This document shows, in pieces, positions 21,845 to 33,463 of a stretch of DNA of 47,194 nucleotides. Made by a program: the position numbers and the translations under genes. The notes beneath the pieces are model-generated. The model did no database searches, was not told the DNA's origin, and saw only the letters and a list, made by a program, of their open reading frames with translations. The first letter of the stretch is position 1. Every line of letters begins with the position of its first letter. The DNA comes from Cylindrobasidium torrendii FP15055 ss-10 (Eukaryota > Basidiomycota > Agaricomycetes > Agaricales > Physalacriaceae): NCBI GenBank assembly GCA_000934385.1, contig KN880618.1, positions 1 to 47,194 of the forward strand. Direction: 5' to 3'.

Positions 21845-24780
21845 ATGCCTGCGACTCCCTCTGGCTCTACACTACATCGACCTACGGCGGATTTTCTACC
21901 TTCTGCGTCTGGAAACTCTTCTTTCACGCCTGTAGAATATGTCTCATCACGAGAGGGGCATTTGGATCCATTCCCCGCGATACAAGCTGGACCTGTGATG
22001 ACTGCGAACGCGACTACACAAGCCATATCGTTCGGATCCGCATCGCCCTGGATATCTGGAAATTTTACAACACCTGGTGCATCTAGTACAGGAGAATACA
22101 ACGCGCCGATACCACCCGTTTCTCCAACAACGCACGCCAGCTTGTCGCCTAGCTATGCTTCCGTACCTACACCAGGACCTCTCCAATCCCCCCAACCACT
22201 GTACGAATCACCGTCCGTACGACGGGGTACGGATCTTGTTATGGGTATGTTCGTCAGGATGACAGAAGCAAGTCAGAGGCTCTTGGAAGAGAACCAGAGA
22301 CTACGCGAAGAGAACGAGAAAAGGCGCATCGATAGCGACAACCTACGCGAAGAACTCGGGAAAATCAGAGCAGAGAACGACATATTGCGCGAGAAATCGG
22401 CGGCTTACTTGGCCTTGATAGCTAGAGGTGCGTTTGATCCCACATACCTTTGTTTTTGGTACTGATAGACACGGAAGGTATGCGCGCATATCCCGCGAGA
22501 ATACCTTATGCTGACCTAAAGTCATAGCGGCGAGACATACCTCAACACCCGCTGTCGAAAGCGAAGAGAATGATGCCCCGCTTGCTCGTCCAGCGTCCAT
22601 GCCTCAACCCGTCGAATCTTCAATAGCCCCGCAACCCTTGCCTGAGCAATCCGCGGAACTCCCTTCTGTCAATCTTCCACCTTCTGCAAACCGCCAGGAT
22701 GACACGATGAAGATGGATATAAGTTAGTGCTCAACCATCGCTCGTTCGACTAAATTGAACGTGTCCACAGGTGCAGATAAACGCATACCTGAGGCCACAA
22801 CCGCGCTCCTGGAGAAGTCGACCGACCCAGCGTCATCCGAAGCAGATTCGATGAAGCCGGAAGTCAGCTCGATGTTTATAAGCTACCCAACGCCAAGCTC
22901 GTCGTCGTCGGGGCCCGCCTCGTCAAACTCTTCGCACGCCTGTGCATCGTCCAAACCTGCGCTATCTGGCTCTCCTCGCCAGTCAGTCCCAGCATCGAGG
23001 GGCAAGGACGACCTCGTGCCGAAGGAGGAGATCAAGGATGAGATAAAGCAGGAGGACGAGATGTCTGCATTTGCGGCTCTCGCAACACCAAAGGAGGAAG
23101 ATGTAGTTTCCCTCAAGCAAGAGGACGGTGTAATGGGAACAGGTCCGTCAAATCGTTTGCCAGAGTGAACCTGGCTGACCTGTTGTTTAGCTCTTCCTTC
23201 CGCGGCATCAACCTCTGCATCGGACTCTGCCTCTCCGTCTTTCGTTCCGCGGATAAAGACACAGGAAGCTATGCTCATCGACTCCATGTCTCTCGACTCG
23301 CCTACCAGGACCGCAAGTCCTCAGCCTATGCTGCCAGCGCCAGAGAAGAAGCTTGACACGACAGGCGCGCCGGACGAAGAAAGAAGAGCATCCCCTGCGC
23401 GAACACAGGTAGAAGCGAATGGCGAGCTGGTGACTGCAGCCTCTCTGCCAGCCGCAGATGCGCCCAACCAGAGTCTGGAGGTATCAGGTGTGTCCGCTGG
23501 GAGTGTTGTATGAAAATTGCTCATGTCTACTCATAGGGCTTCGACCATCTACCTCTGAATCTGCAGCACCCCCCACGTCTGCTCATTCTCCTGATAGCTC
23601 ACCATATGGGGCTCAGCTTGAGTCCCCGGGAAGCGTACCGATGAAGCTTCGTTTGGACGCGTTGCATACAGACGACCAAATCGAAGATGAAGGGCATACG
23701 GGAAACATCGACCAAGACGCTAGTTCCTCGTCCGCATCCGTCTTCACCCAGCTCCTCGCCCAGCTTTCGAAGTTAGCAGGAGAGCGAATGGAGGATATGG
23801 ATACCTATGCAATTCCGGGGCTTTCCTGGCGAGATGTGGATGCAGACGAGACATCCGATTTGAACAGTTTGTTTTCGGCGGAGGATGCGATATCTGATGA
23901 GGATTCACCGGCACCGCCTACGCAGGCTTGCGCGCCTGTGAAGGGAGAGTCGTCGCGCGCAGATAACCCGTTCAGACCAAAGGCTTCCTGGCAGTGGCTG
24001 CCTTCAAGTTCAAGAAACGGCACACGTGTCGGGTCGACGACTAACTTCAACACTGCGCCGATAACTTTATCAAATCGCGAGACTGGGTCGAGTGGCAAGA
24101 GAAAGGCGGAGGAACGTGAGGATGGCGAGTTGTCGGAACCTGAACCACCGTCTCGCTCTGCAGCGTCTGGGAGTGGTGCAGCGTCGCATCGTCCTAGCGG
24201 AAAGCCCTCTGCACAGCCCAAGGCAAAGAAATCCAAACCGAAAATACCATTTTGGAAGATAAAACAATGGAAGAAAGGAAGGAGTCAGCGGAACGCAAAC
24301 AAAGCTTTGATACAACAATGTACGTCGACACTTGTCTCTCGCCTGTGCGCGTACTGATACTATCTTGTTTTTTCAGCTCCTCGTTCCCCGGTTTTTGACA
24401 ACGATGAATTCCCGTCCTTGAGCCCCATCCTCTTTACACCTCCAGCGTCTCCCTCTGCAGCACCGAGACCGACCACACCCCCAAACAGGGCAGTTACACC
24501 GAATCCTTTCCCGGGGTTCAGTTCACCGAACGCATCGTCGAGTATCTGGGGGTCGACCCCGACGCCATATGCATATGCTCGGTCGGCCATCGAAGCGCCA
24601 GCGCCGTATCGCAGTCGGGCTTCGCAGGTGTTGGCCAGAATGAAAGCATCGCAGCTCAAGAAGTCTCGCCACGATAGCCGTGTAGGGAGAGAGCTCGGTT
24701 TGCAACGACGTCCGATATTCAGCGTTTCTGTGATGCGGAAAGAGATCGCAAAGGAGGGTCCCAATAGCAAGAAGACATAG
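21845..24780 (+). CDS. Large disordered protein with coiled coil (unrecognised)
   Basis: A long, continuous spliced frame; I do not recognise the family. From the first in-frame ATG (MPATPSG) it runs through a Ser/Thr/Pro-rich segment. A charged coiled coil follows around residues 145-205 (SQRLLEENQRLREENEKRRI, then NLREELGKIRAENDILREK). Next come low-complexity acidic/serine stretches with repeated K-E-E motifs, a conserved-looking VFTQLLAQLSKLAGERMEDM, a basic KAKKSKPKIPFWKIKQWKKG, and a C-terminal SPVFDNDEFPSLSPILFTPP. Introns near 22432, 22480, 22732, 23143, 23490 and 24320 all restore the frame. The frame is open upstream to about 21773 without an ATG, so a short 5' exon may be missing. 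Stop TAG at 24778-24780. A nuclear or scaffold role is possible but not demonstrated. Confidence 0.75.
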
Positions 24781-25141
24781 AGAATGTGGTAGCGCCTTGT
24801 CCGCCTCTGGATACGAAAGGCAAACGATATAGCGGCGACGATTCGGAGACCGGGTTCTGTCCATCGCCCTGTCTCTCACTCATGTTTATGCACCTCGACT
24901 ACCGAGTACGTATGTTTATAAGTACCGCCAGTACTTTCATGTATCACATTGGTGTACTACATCTCGTTATGCAGATATAGGTTTCCAGTGAGGTTTTCGG
25001 ACCACAAATTATGGGCGGGGATGGGAGAGTCCTGATTGTACACCGGACGCCTGTGTGGGATCTCATTCGACTTTGCGGGCACATATCTGTGTAACCTGAA
25101 CAAGGGTACAATTACAGCCCTTCGAAGAGTACGGGAATGAT
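24781..25141. other. Convergent 3' spacer
   Basis: Holds the facing 3' ends of the disordered-protein gene and the PLAC8 gene; no further gene is seen. Confidence 0.5.
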
Positions 25142-25755
25142 CTACAGGCCCTCCTGCTCTGCTCTTAACTGCTCGCTGTGCTGCGTCAATGTGAAGGCAC
25201 AGCATACCGTCGACACAATGCCATGTAACAAGCTCTCCTTTCCCTGGATCTTGTATCGCTCGACTAACTCCTCTCTTTGTGTCCTCTTCAAGTCTCTTGT
25301 CAGTCATCGGATTGCGGAAATACGCTTAGTACGAACTCACCAGCCCCTTCATGCTGAAGGTCGTCGAATGCGGTTTCCCATCCAGACGGCGCAAGCGCTC
25401 TTCGTTGCGGCGATAAATGATCCCAGGACAGAAACATGCGGCTATGCATGTCGTGCTAGACGGGTCGACGCAGACGCACTCGTCTTGCACCCAGTCACCG
25501 CGCTGCTGCAGTCGAGCAAGCGGTGTCAAGGTCATGCTCTGTGTCTCTGGCGGTTGTGCTACTGTCAACTGTAATGATTCGAGATTGATGAGAATTATAC
25601 AGAGTGGTGCCCCAATACCTTTTCTTCATCGACCAATGTTACGGTCGAAGCGTTGTCGTACTGTAGAGGTAGTGACTTGAATGTCAGCATTAGTTGAGAT
25701 TCTTTTCGCAGACAGTACACTGTCGACCTACAATGGTGCCACTCGGATTGTCCAT
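25142..25755 (-). CDS. PLAC8 (cysteine-rich) family protein
   Basis: Small membrane-associated Cys-rich protein of the PLAC8 family, whose plant and animal members affect cell size, metal handling or growth. Four exons are proposed: 25755-25732, 25675-25619, 25568-25341 and 25285-25142, about 150 aa. Diagnostic segments are GDWVQDECVCVDPSSTTC and CIAACFCPGIIYRRNEERLR in exon 3, then REELVERYKIQGKESLLHGI and CCAFTLTQHSEQLRAEQ in exon 4, matching the family's CxxxxxCPC and CxxCxLxQxxRE blocks. The first block has CPG instead of CPC and the second CCAF instead of CCxxC, so some cysteines are missing. The last intron uses GTGAGT with the GAAG acceptor at 25286, because nearer acceptors put the family block out of frame. 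Confidence 0.78.
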
Positions 25756-26050
25756 GCCTGTTGAATGTTGAACGTGAAAAAGAGTTTGTTAACGGTAAGC
25801 TTGTCCCTCTAGTTCATCTTATACTGAAGACTCGGAGTATTGCAACGGTTTCTCCTTAGGAACGTCAAGCTTTTCCCTGTGTTGGCGGTCTTTAGCGGAA
25901 AAGCGCTAATGAATGATATTGTTGTCTACTTTTATCTTTTCTTCGCGAGTTATTCTGAGGAGGGCTAGTTTGTCGCTACAGGATTGATACAATATATAGT
26001 ACATTACACACAGTGGGTATAAACACTAAGGTCGAAAGGAGTATAAGCCA
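25756..26050. other. Spacer upstream of PLAC8 gene
   Basis: Just under 300 nt of A/T-rich sequence. Likely the promoter of the PLAC8 gene and the 3' untranslated region of the next minus-strand gene. Confidence 0.4.
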
Positions 26051-26985
26051 TTAGTACACAATGTTAACAATATTGTCCTTGTATTCGTCCCATTTCTCCG
26101 TGACCGCCACTGAGATGAAATGAGCAACATCCTTCCTCGAAATCGTCCAGCCACGAAGCTCCTCTCCGATGGTAACACGGTACGGCGCTTTCCCATTTTT
26201 ACCGCTGTCGGCAATGCAGGGACCGTCCGTGAAGAGCGCTGGGCGCAGGACGAGGATGTTCTTCAGCGTTCCCGGAGCGGGTAAGCCCTTTCGTGCTTGC
26301 CAATCGGGCCCGAGCATATCTGCAGCGTCGCCGTCTGCGTTGTCCCACGACCAGCCTGCGCTATACGCAACGGCGCGCTCCATTCCAAGCTTGTCCTTGT
26401 GTGGAGCGGCGAGAAGCCATGAGTACATCGGCTTGAGGAGAAGAGGAAGCGCGACTTTGTGGCCGTGCTTGGTGAGGCCGCATGAGGATATGACAACGAG
26501 CTTGGGGTTCGCGTGACGAGGAATCGTGCAGACGACGTTCAGATAGCACTGGGTGACGAGATTGGGGATGTCCATAACGATGCCTTTGGTAATGCTTATG
26601 TTTGGGAGTGTACCTGTACCGGTAGATCAACAGTCTGCATGACAATGAAAAGCGGGGGATGCACCAATGGTAAAGACAACGAGGTCTACGGGAGACGTAG
26701 ACGAGGCAAAGTCCCAAGCGGCCTTGACGTCTGCTTCTTTAAGAGCATCGCCTTGGATGAGCTTTGCTTTGCCTGACTGTATGAACGGCTGGATTTCGCT
26801 GTTTCCGTCGAATACAGAGGTCGAGCGTAAAAGGAAGTGGACGGTTGCGCCTTGATCTATACAGGATTAGTGAAGTCTCATAAACCGCATTTTGAAAGCG
26901 CACTGAGGAAGCGTATAGCAGAGTAGTAGCCAATGTTGCGAGAGCCACCGAAGGATAAAACATTGTTGATGGAGGTAGACGGCAT
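26051..26985 (-). CDS. NmrA-like / atypical SDR NAD(P)-binding protein
   Basis: About 280 aa in three exons, starting MPSTSINNVLSFGGSRNIGY. The GGSRNIG at residues ~13-19 is a glycine-rich dinucleotide loop of the extended/atypical short-chain dehydrogenase type. It is followed by YYSAIRFL and, after an intron, QGATVHFLLRSTSVFDG. VDLVVFTIG ends exon 2. A 51-nt intron is needed because the direct frame reaches a TGA; splicing gives LPNISITKGIVMDIPNLV. Later blocks are KLVVISSCGLTKHGH, YSWLLAAPHKDKLGMERAV and NILVLRPALFTDGP. No Tyr-x3-Lys catalytic pair is obvious, so it may be a redox sensor or regulator rather than a dehydrogenase. Confidence 0.8.
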
Positions 26986-27388
26986 GATGTTGTTTGGATG
27001 GGTTCGTTGAAAGAGGAGGAAAGGGATGTCGTGTATATTTCAACTGGCATCCAACGAGCTCCTTTAAGTATCTTGGTCTGGAATGGGACGCGTACGCCAT
27101 CTCATGTCGCGCAGCAAATGGTGTCCAATCCAATGCAGCAGCGCTGGATGCCGAACAGACGCGTCCATGCCGAAAACAGTGTCTGAAGTGGGCTTGTTCG
27201 GCATCGGATCAGGGCGGTGCAGGCACTGGTCAAAGGTCGATGGGTTCAACAGACGAATTGGCGAGCTTCGAGAAATCCAGATAATGAGAGTAAGAGAACA
27301 ACGTTCGAACAACGCCGAATTCATTTGATCCGCTAGGCGATCGCCTTCCCCGCATTGACGGCTTGACTTTTGCCCATCATCAAGTACA
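26986..27388. other. Divergent promoter region
   Basis: About 400 nt between the NmrA-like gene and the second zinc-cluster gene, read in opposite directions. No TATA box stands out. Confidence 0.45.
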
Positions 27389-30256
27389 ATGTTCACCAAG
27401 TTCTCCGTAAACCAGGACAGTGGGGCGCCGAGGGCTACAAAGAGGAGGAAAGCTGCCCGTCCGCGGGCATGCAATGCCTGTCGCCAGCGGAAGAGTGCGT
27501 TAAAAGGTCTGAACTGCCAGAGGCGCTAATAACGAGTGGGGCTCGTAGTCAAATGTGCGTAAATACCGCGTTACTTAGGACTCAGCGTACTGACTTACCA
27601 TGCTCAAGGCGATGCTGATCAGCGGATTGGACAGTTCTGTTCCAATTGTCAGGCAGGCAACGTCGTCTGCCTATTCACCGATGAAACCCTAAAGGTGTGT
27701 TCACTGTTTACACTCCCAGGACACAACTTATTTGGCGTAAAAGGCTACTGGGACCAAAGCTGTACATATTGAGCCCAGTACGAGACAGACGACAGACGGC
27801 TATGTGGAGTCTTTAGAGCAGCGGTTGGCTGTAATGGAGGCCCTCGTGCAACAGGTATGTCTTCGTCTGACTGGCAGTCTCTCATCCAACCATTTCCAGC
27901 TCCAGACGAATAGCTCGCAGATAGATTCCCCATCGAGTTCGAATACAACCCTCGTCAATCCTCAACATGGCATGCACACAGAACTGTCACTCTGCCCGCC
28001 GACAGACATCCCAGCGCCCGCAGAATTTATCAAACAACACGAAGCCGATATCATACCCGACCTAGTCGATGTGTTCGAAAAGCTCGAAATCGAAAGCTCT
28101 CCCGTGCACTTTTATGGTAAAATTAGCGGCCCGTCCTTCATACACCAAGCACGCACCATACGAGCTCGTCTTATCGAGGACAAGGAGATCCCAGTAAACC
28201 AGTTCTCGGAGCCCAATCGTCGCAACGAGAGAGAGGAGAGAAAACTGATTTGGACTGTGCCGCCGGTGAGTGTTGTCTGAACTTGCTCACGACGCGCCTA
28301 ACGGCATGCAGTGGGAGGCTCAGCTCCAGGATACGGTGGCATGTCACTATCAATTCCCCGAGCCCGAACTTATGGCATCGCTCATCGACCTCTACTTCGT
28401 CTGGCGCAACCTCTTCATCCCTCTCTTACATCGCCCGTCCTTTGAGAGCTCGGTCGCGCAAGGTCTACACCTACACGACCACGGTTTCGCATCCGTGGTC
28501 CTTTTGGTTTGCGCCATCGCTTCGCGGCACTCGGACGATCCCCGTGTGTTACTCGAGAGCGATACCAGTCTCGGAAGGCAGTCCGCTGGCTGGAAGTACT
28601 TCATCCAGGTTCCCGCGCTCGAAACGAGCGTCTTCAGCTGGCCTACGCTTCATGACCTGCAGCGCTGCGCGTTGGCAGCGATTTACACCCAAGGCTGTTC
28701 TATCCCGCGAGGGTTCTGGACCATGAGTGGCATTGGATTGAAAATCGCGCAGGACCTTGCTTTACATCGGAGACAAACACCCAAGCGTAACATGAGACGA
28801 ACGGAGTATGAGTTATACAAGAGAGCATTCTGGTGAGCACTGTATACTTCGTGCGTAGCCATGGCCGACACTCGTTTAGGGTTCTTGTCTGGTTAGACCA
28901 GAGCAGCTCGCTCGCTATGGGCAGAACAGTTACGATACAAGACGATGAGTAGGTCGCACGAAACGGACCCGGCGTCCTCTCCTGATCATCTTTAGTATAG
29001 CTACTGAGCTTCCACTCCTATGTGACGACGAGTATTGGTTCACGGACACTGGCGAGGATCTACTCGAGCAACCGCCGGGCCAGCCATCGACAATTGTCTT
29101 CTTTGTGGAATACCTGCGGTTGATGAGGATACACATATCAGCCATGAGATTCATTGTCAGTCACCAAGTACCGGATGAATAACTGACTGACCTGGCTTAG
29201 TACAGCGCGAATACGGACCCCAGACAGATAGACAACATTATAGTTGATCTGGACTCTGCGCTAAATCAATGGCACAGTACCATTCCGAGTCACTGTGAGC
29301 ATCGACCGCGCGAGTCTACATACCCACGCTAACATTTGTCTCCCAGTAACGTGGGACCCGCATCGCGAAGACATCGCCTTCTTCCAGCAAAGTGTCGCAT
29401 TAAACTGTGCCTACAACAGCACACTCATTACCGTCCACCGCTCGTCCATGCTCGATGACACGCAACGCCCAACACATCCTTCGAGTGCACAGGTATTTGC
29501 GAACTTGGCTGTCTGTACCAACGCAGCGCAAACAGTCGTCCATAGCATCGAGAGGCAGCACAATCGGGGTCTCCTCGCCAATGCTACCACCTTGGCCATG
29601 GTGTGCTCTTCATCAAATCGCTTGATACCCACTCATCTACTATAGTACGACCTGCTAATGTCAACCGTGGTGTTACTCTTGAGCTTATGGGCTAGCCGTA
29701 TGTCGGCTCGGAAGGCTTCGAACATAGAGAGCGCAATCATCCCGGATATCAACACGGCACTGGATATTCTAAAGACATTGAGCGCGCGCTCCCACTCCGC
29801 TGCCCGTGCACTGTGCGCCATGTTCACAGCCAAACCTCAGCGACTGATAAATTGTCAACAGGGATCTTCTACGCGACCTGGCGATGGCCAACAAGTTGCC
29901 GATTCCCTGTATGGTGCCAAGCAATAAACGTGCCCATGAAGACGATCCAGAGGACGATGGTGTGCGCGAGTATGAGTCGGAGATGCCATCGGAAGACGCA
30001 GCGAGCGGTTCGAACGACTTTATCTGGGACTTTTCGATGCTTCCGGACGTGGGGACGACGTGGGATACAGGACTAGGACTGTGGCCGCTGGAGTTCGCCG
30101 AGTAAGTGTCATTATTTTGCGATGGACGTTGAGCTCATAGTACATAGCATGCAATCGTGGACTAACATCCTCGACCCGGCGAGTATTCCAGACGATGTGT
30201 GGAACGCGTGGGGTGAAGGTGTTGATGGGGGAGTGCCGCCGACGTCTGGAGCATGA
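27389..30256 (+). CDS. Zn(II)2Cys6 transcription factor with fungal-specific TF domain; 6-nt microexon
   Basis: The start is MFTKFSVNQDSG, followed by the basic KRRKAARPRA and the zinc cluster. To obtain the full cluster, exon 1 must end at 27494, a 6-nt exon TCAAAT (27549-27554) must be included, and exon 3 must begin at 27609. Both flanking introns are 54 nt with GTGCGT donors. This yields ACNACRQRKIKCDADQRIGQ, then FCSNCQAGNVVCLF, with spacing C-x2-C-x6-C-x9-C-x2-C-x6-C. A coiled coil (YVESLEQRLAVMEALVQQ) follows, then the fungal TF domain: LIDLYFVWRNLFIPLLHRPS, LLVCAIASRHSDDPRV, WKYFIQVPALETSVFSWPTL, FWTMSGIGLKIAQDLALHRR. About ten further introns restore the frame to the C-terminal SWTNILDPASIPDDVWNAWG and TGA 30254-30256. 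Its targets are unknown. Confidence 0.88.
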
Positions 30257-30971
30257 AAACCTGCTCAACGAATCGAAAGTGGTGTGTGTGTGTTAAGCGC
30301 ACTACAATATCATACGAAACCATAATACGTAAACCGAATTCAACGTCTATTTACAAGTGGTTGCATTCGGTTCAGTAGCGGCCAAGGTACCGTAGACATC
30401 AAGTCGTGAATCCCAAGGCTAGATGATTAGTCAAGTGCTAATCAACAGCCCAATCACTTAGACATACGGAAACACCTTTAAGACTCGCTGCAAATTAAAG
30501 GTCAAAGACGATCGAAAGCGTTGCGGCAATTGCCGTTGCGGTCGCAATGCTCACACGCTTATGCTTCTGACACCATTGTCTTCGACGATTTTGTTATCTG
30601 GTTGGTATGTCAGCGATAAAAGCTCGATGTCGCCTAGGCCGTGTCTGTTCATGACGAATCTTGTTTTTGTCTACCCCCATTGGTCCATGATAAGCATGCT
30701 CGTCTCTCAGAACATCATTGGCTTCGACAACGTTGGCAGTCAACCTCAAGACATTCGGCACTGTAGAATTCCAACTTCATTATGTCTCTTCAACTCACTT
30801 TATCTAACACCCACCGCTACTGATCTCTTTCACGTCGGGCGGTTTACCCCAGTTGGACGCTGAGCCGCGTGCGAAATGAAGCCATCTTGCGCCAGAATGG
30901 CAAGGTGTTGCAACTCAAATTCTTGAATTGGGTAGATATTGTTCATTCTATCTCGTTTTCTTCCTACCATC
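30257..30971. other. Intergenic region
   Basis: About 700 nt with 3' sequence of the regulator and the promoter/leader of the monooxygenase. The ORF at 30561-30863 has no family resemblance and is not called. Confidence 0.45.
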
Positions 30972-33133
30972 ATGCGCGTCTCTGTTTTCTCCGGCGTCGT
31001 GCTCGCTGCCTGCCAATGGTCGGTGGCAAATGCCCAACAAGCAAGCTTTGCATGGCAAAAACCAGTTGAAGAGCAGCACTACGAGTTCGAATGGCCTATC
31101 AGAAAGGTAGCCATTATTGGGGCCGGTGTTGGGTGCGTCTTCATGACTGTGTAGACGCGTATTCTGATACGACCTGTTCGTTCAGCGGTCTTGTTGCCTA
31201 CCGCGAGTTGGCCCAGGCAGGGTTCGACGTACGCGTCTTCGAGCGCGACCATGCACCAGGAGGAAATTGGCATTACAGCGACCAGAAACCGCCTGTAGTT
31301 GACATTCCCAATGTCGCGCCAGTCGACTCGGACTACGTCCCTGACATTCCTGACGCGCTGCCCCATGGAGAGGTCTATCTCGACTCGTCCGCGGATGATA
31401 CCGAAGAAAGGATAAGAAACCATCGCGGGCCTAAGCCAACATGGGCTTCGTTGGACACAAATACACCTTCAGTCCGTCTTCTTATATGATTCTGGCTGAG
31501 GGAGTTTGTCTGACCATATTCATAGGTTTTACAAGAGGTATAGAATCTGAATGAGTTTAAATGAAGTGAGAATGCTCATGAATTACACATCCAGATCCCT
31601 GGCTTCAAGTGGCCAGCTCGTGTTCCACTGGCGACTGACTGGCACCATGTCCAGCGGTACCTTCGCGCATTCGCTTCCTGGCACGACATCAACGTCAACG
31701 ACGACGGTCCCATATCATATAACACGCGCGTTGACCGAGTGGAAAAGCGCGCCGATGGGAAAGGGTGGACATTGACCTTGAAGGAGCTCGTTCAGACTGG
31801 CGACCATACGGCTAAGGCTTCGTGGTATACAGAGGTGCGTCGACACTGGTACTTGCTTGCGATAATGGTCAGCTTATAGCCAACGTAGGACTTTGACGCT
31901 GTCGTGATTGCTTCAGGACGCTTCAACGGACCCTCAGTCCCCGATATCGCAGGTCTAGCTGAGTTCTCGAAGAAGTTCCCCGGGCGCATCATCCACTCCC
32001 GTGAATACCGCCGGCCTGCGGAATACGAAGACCAGACTGTTCTTGTTGTTGGCGCGGGTGTATGTGTATCCATTGACCCTTTCTCGCGCAAGCTGACTCC
32101 ATGATTATAGTCCAGTGCTGTTGGAATTGCCCGGGACATCATCCATAGCGCGAAGCAAGTGTTGCAGAGTATCAGGGTGCGTTATGAACTCACTGACCCT
32201 TTCTGGCGGTAGCTCAGTTCTCCTTGCTTCGCTAGCGTCCCACCGATCCGTTGCGCAGATATAATTTATCGACCTTACCCGCCAATGCGACTGTTATTCC
32301 GACTATTGACAGCATAGACGTCGGCAGGGCGGACTCGCCCTCTGACGCGCGCATTCACTTGTCGAACGGAACTGTGCGTAGTGGATGAACTGGCGGTCAA
32401 GGGAACTCACATTTTCTCAGGTTATTAGCGGTGTCGACAGAATTGTGCTCGCTACCGGATTCCGATACACCTATCCCTACTTGCCTCAGTACCACCAATC
32501 CGACAAGTTGTTGAACAACCACCCTCTGGTCACCGACGGCACTCATGTACAGTCGTTGTTTTTGGACCTCTTCTACATCGAGGAGCCTACTATTGGGTTC
32601 ATCAATGGTGCGTCGCTATTCTACGCGTACACAACCAATACTTACACATTTGATCAGTCAACGAGCGCATCCCAACATTCTCGCACTCGAGCCTGACCGC
32701 AAGCGCACTTGCGAGCGTCTGGGCGGGCCGTGCAAAGCTGCCTAATACCGAGGAGCAATGGAGGCTTCATGGAGAGTACGTGCAGCGCCGGGGCGGATAC
32801 GACAAGGAGTTTCAGAGGCTCCCACCCGACGTCCTACAAGGTAAGTTCAACCTTACTGTGGTTGCGAGCGACGGCTAACATTGGTGTTATAGAACGTAAG
32901 AGGCTCTTTGTTGCCTGGCTGAACGACGCTGCCGTGCAATACGGTGGCCCCCTTGTAACAGCTTACGACGAGTATGTTCATTTCCCTCTGCGCGCGTTCT
33001 GTTTGTGATACTGACGGGGCACTCAAGTCATGCCGAAATCATGAAGCTGTGGCAAGCGGCTAGATATAATAACACTTTCGATGTCCTGTATGGAGAGCAA
33101 AAGAGCAGTGAAGTGGCTGCTTTCATCGGTTAA
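30972..33133 (+). CDS. Flavin-dependent monooxygenase (FMO-like) with N-terminal signal sequence
   Basis: Class B flavin monooxygenase, using FAD, NADPH and O2 to oxygenate a nucleophilic N or S, or a ketone. The N-terminus MRVSVFSGVVLAACQWSVA ends in ANAQQ and looks like a cleavable signal peptide. The FAD-binding KVAIIGAGVG joins GLVAYRELAQAG across an intron, giving GxGxxG, then RVFERDHAPGGNWHY. Later come QRYLRAFASWHDINV, SYNTRVDRVEKR, the FMO identifying motif KFPGRIIHSREYRR (FxGxxxH) and the NADPH loop VVGAG joined to SSAVGIARDI. LATGFRYTYPYLPQY is the C-terminal ATG motif, followed by EEPTIGFING. The last exon ends SSEVAAFIG, TAA 33131-33133. About ten introns, all frame-restoring. Substrate unknown. 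Confidence 0.86.
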
Positions 33134-33463
33134 CTAACGTGTATCATTTCTACTGGGACTAACTCGTACTCACATTGCTACTCTGATGAACCAGACTATA
33201 AAAATCCAGTTTCATTTTAAATTGGTTATGAACGAAAGCAAGACTCAACGAAGTCCACGACACAAGAATTTCTTGCACAGTTCACTGACCAGCACCATTC
33301 GCAAAACCAAGAGAGCCAATTCACACGAAAGACGTTCGAAACCAAGAAATCGTTGAGGGTATTACGAAATCCGACTAAGTACTATGGTACGCGGTGCTAG
33401 GTATTAAAGTAAAGGACATTCATGGCGAACGTAGCCTTCATAAATCGCATAGCGACATGTAAC

